64,000 nt of DNA from Rhabdaerophilum sp. SD176 (GTDB taxonomy: Bacteria > Pseudomonadota > Alphaproteobacteria > Rhizobiales > Beijerinckiaceae): positions 372,001 to 436,000 of the forward strand of contig NZ_JARJNS010000003.1 in the NCBI RefSeq assembly GCF_030143245.1. Direction: 5' to 3'. Of this stretch, positions 63,815-64,000 are shown one piece after another (position 1 is the stretch's first letter; each line of letters begins with the position of its first letter). Below the pieces are notes generated by a model. It was not told the DNA's origin and searched no databases. It was given only the letters and a program-made list of their open reading frames with translations. The position numbers and the translations under genes were made by a program.

Positions 63815-64000
63815 TCAGTTCTTCGTCGTCAGCGAATATTCGCCGGCCTTGATCCGGTCCGGCAGCTTTTCGGCGAATTTCGCCACGGCATCCTCGCCAT
63901 AGCTCGCCACGAGCTCGACAAAGGCGGCAAAAAGCGCGGCATGGGCGAGGCAATCGCCGTCGATCCCGTCATACCGCCCTTCCGCGAAGGCTTCGCTCAC
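63815..64000 (-). CDS. Hypothetical protein, possibly cut by the window edge
   Basis: A 61-residue frame ends at 63815 and may start with the GTG at 64000 or continue beyond the window. It contains AEGRYDGIDGDCLAHAALFAAFVELVASYGE and LPDRIKAGEYSL. I do not recognise a domain. It is acidic and helical, with no signal or membrane segment. Confidence 0.6.
   Translation of the reverse strand: MSEAFAEGRYDGIDGDCLAHAALFAAFVELVASYGEDAVAKFAEKLPDRIKAGEYSLTTKN

Overview
This 64 kb window is high-GC chromosomal DNA from an alphaproteobacterium. The order Hyphomicrobiales/Rhizobiales is likely but cannot be proven from sequence alone. The signs are a CcrM-type methyltransferase beside rnhB, an F0 operon with both b and b' subunits, an IalB-family protein, a ctaB-coxF-ctaG-coxC cytochrome oxidase cluster, an alphaproteobacterial GTTC-N7-GTTC SOS box, and separate glyQ and glyS genes. 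I found no IS element, prophage, CRISPR array, rRNA or tRNA. Almost everything is core metabolism or information processing.

Layout. 0-5.6 kb: aa3 oxidase structural and assembly genes (ctaC, ctaD, ctaB, coxF, ctaG, ctaE, DUF983), all on the minus strand. 5.9-7.1 kb: IalB-like protein and a lipoprotein. 7.1-12.4 kb: tandem glycine riboswitch followed by gcvT-gcvH-osmC-like-gcvPA-gcvPB. 12.4-13.2 kb: secreted dienelactone-hydrolase-like protein. 13.3-16.1 kb: F0 ATP synthase operon atpI-B-E-F2-F. 16.2-24.7 kb: smc, DsbA-like, DUF721, mutY, ccrM, rnhB, and a small predicted tail-anchored protein. 24.7-31.7 kb: radical SAM gene with an SOS box, degenerate glycosyltransferase-like gene, small cytochrome c, moaB, YpfJ-type metallopeptidase, uracil-DNA glycosylase, ETF:quinone oxidoreductase and thioredoxin-like protein. 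31.9-38.1 kb: TPR protein, ispE, DinB-like, polyprenyl synthase, TrmN6-like and two small secreted proteins. 38.3-42.4 kb: glyQ, DUF3828-like, CDGSH protein and glyS. 42.6-51.6 kb: MFS, LysR, Sua5, a fatty-acid-type operon (acyl-CoA dehydrogenase, crotonase, SDR), CorA, SRAP and a small membrane protein. 51.6-64 kb: two RNA methyltransferases, exported superoxide dismutase, DUF2161, dxs, pirin, xseB, an HD/phosphatase/NrtR-like operon, ArsR, YgfZ, dihydroorotase-like protein and cupin.

The most notable observations are as follows. (1) glyS carries an in-frame, AT-rich stretch (about 42% GC by count over 41581-41880, while flanking DNA is clearly GC-rich) that adds roughly 80-100 residues just before the C-terminal region. 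(2) A nearly identical 20-bp palindromic operator lies in front of both the ETF:quinone oxidoreductase and the acyl-CoA dehydrogenase operon 16.5 kb away, so both probably belong to one acyl-CoA catabolism regulon. (3) A LexA box sits in the promoter of a radical SAM gene. (4) A tandem glycine riboswitch controls a glycine-cleavage operon that also holds an OsmC-like protein. (5) A translationally coupled trio combines an HD hydrolase, a dual-specificity-type phosphatase and an NrtR-like protein with a degenerate Nudix box.

I see no complete new defence or mobile system. The novelty here lies in regulatory sites, gene partnerships and the glyS insertion.
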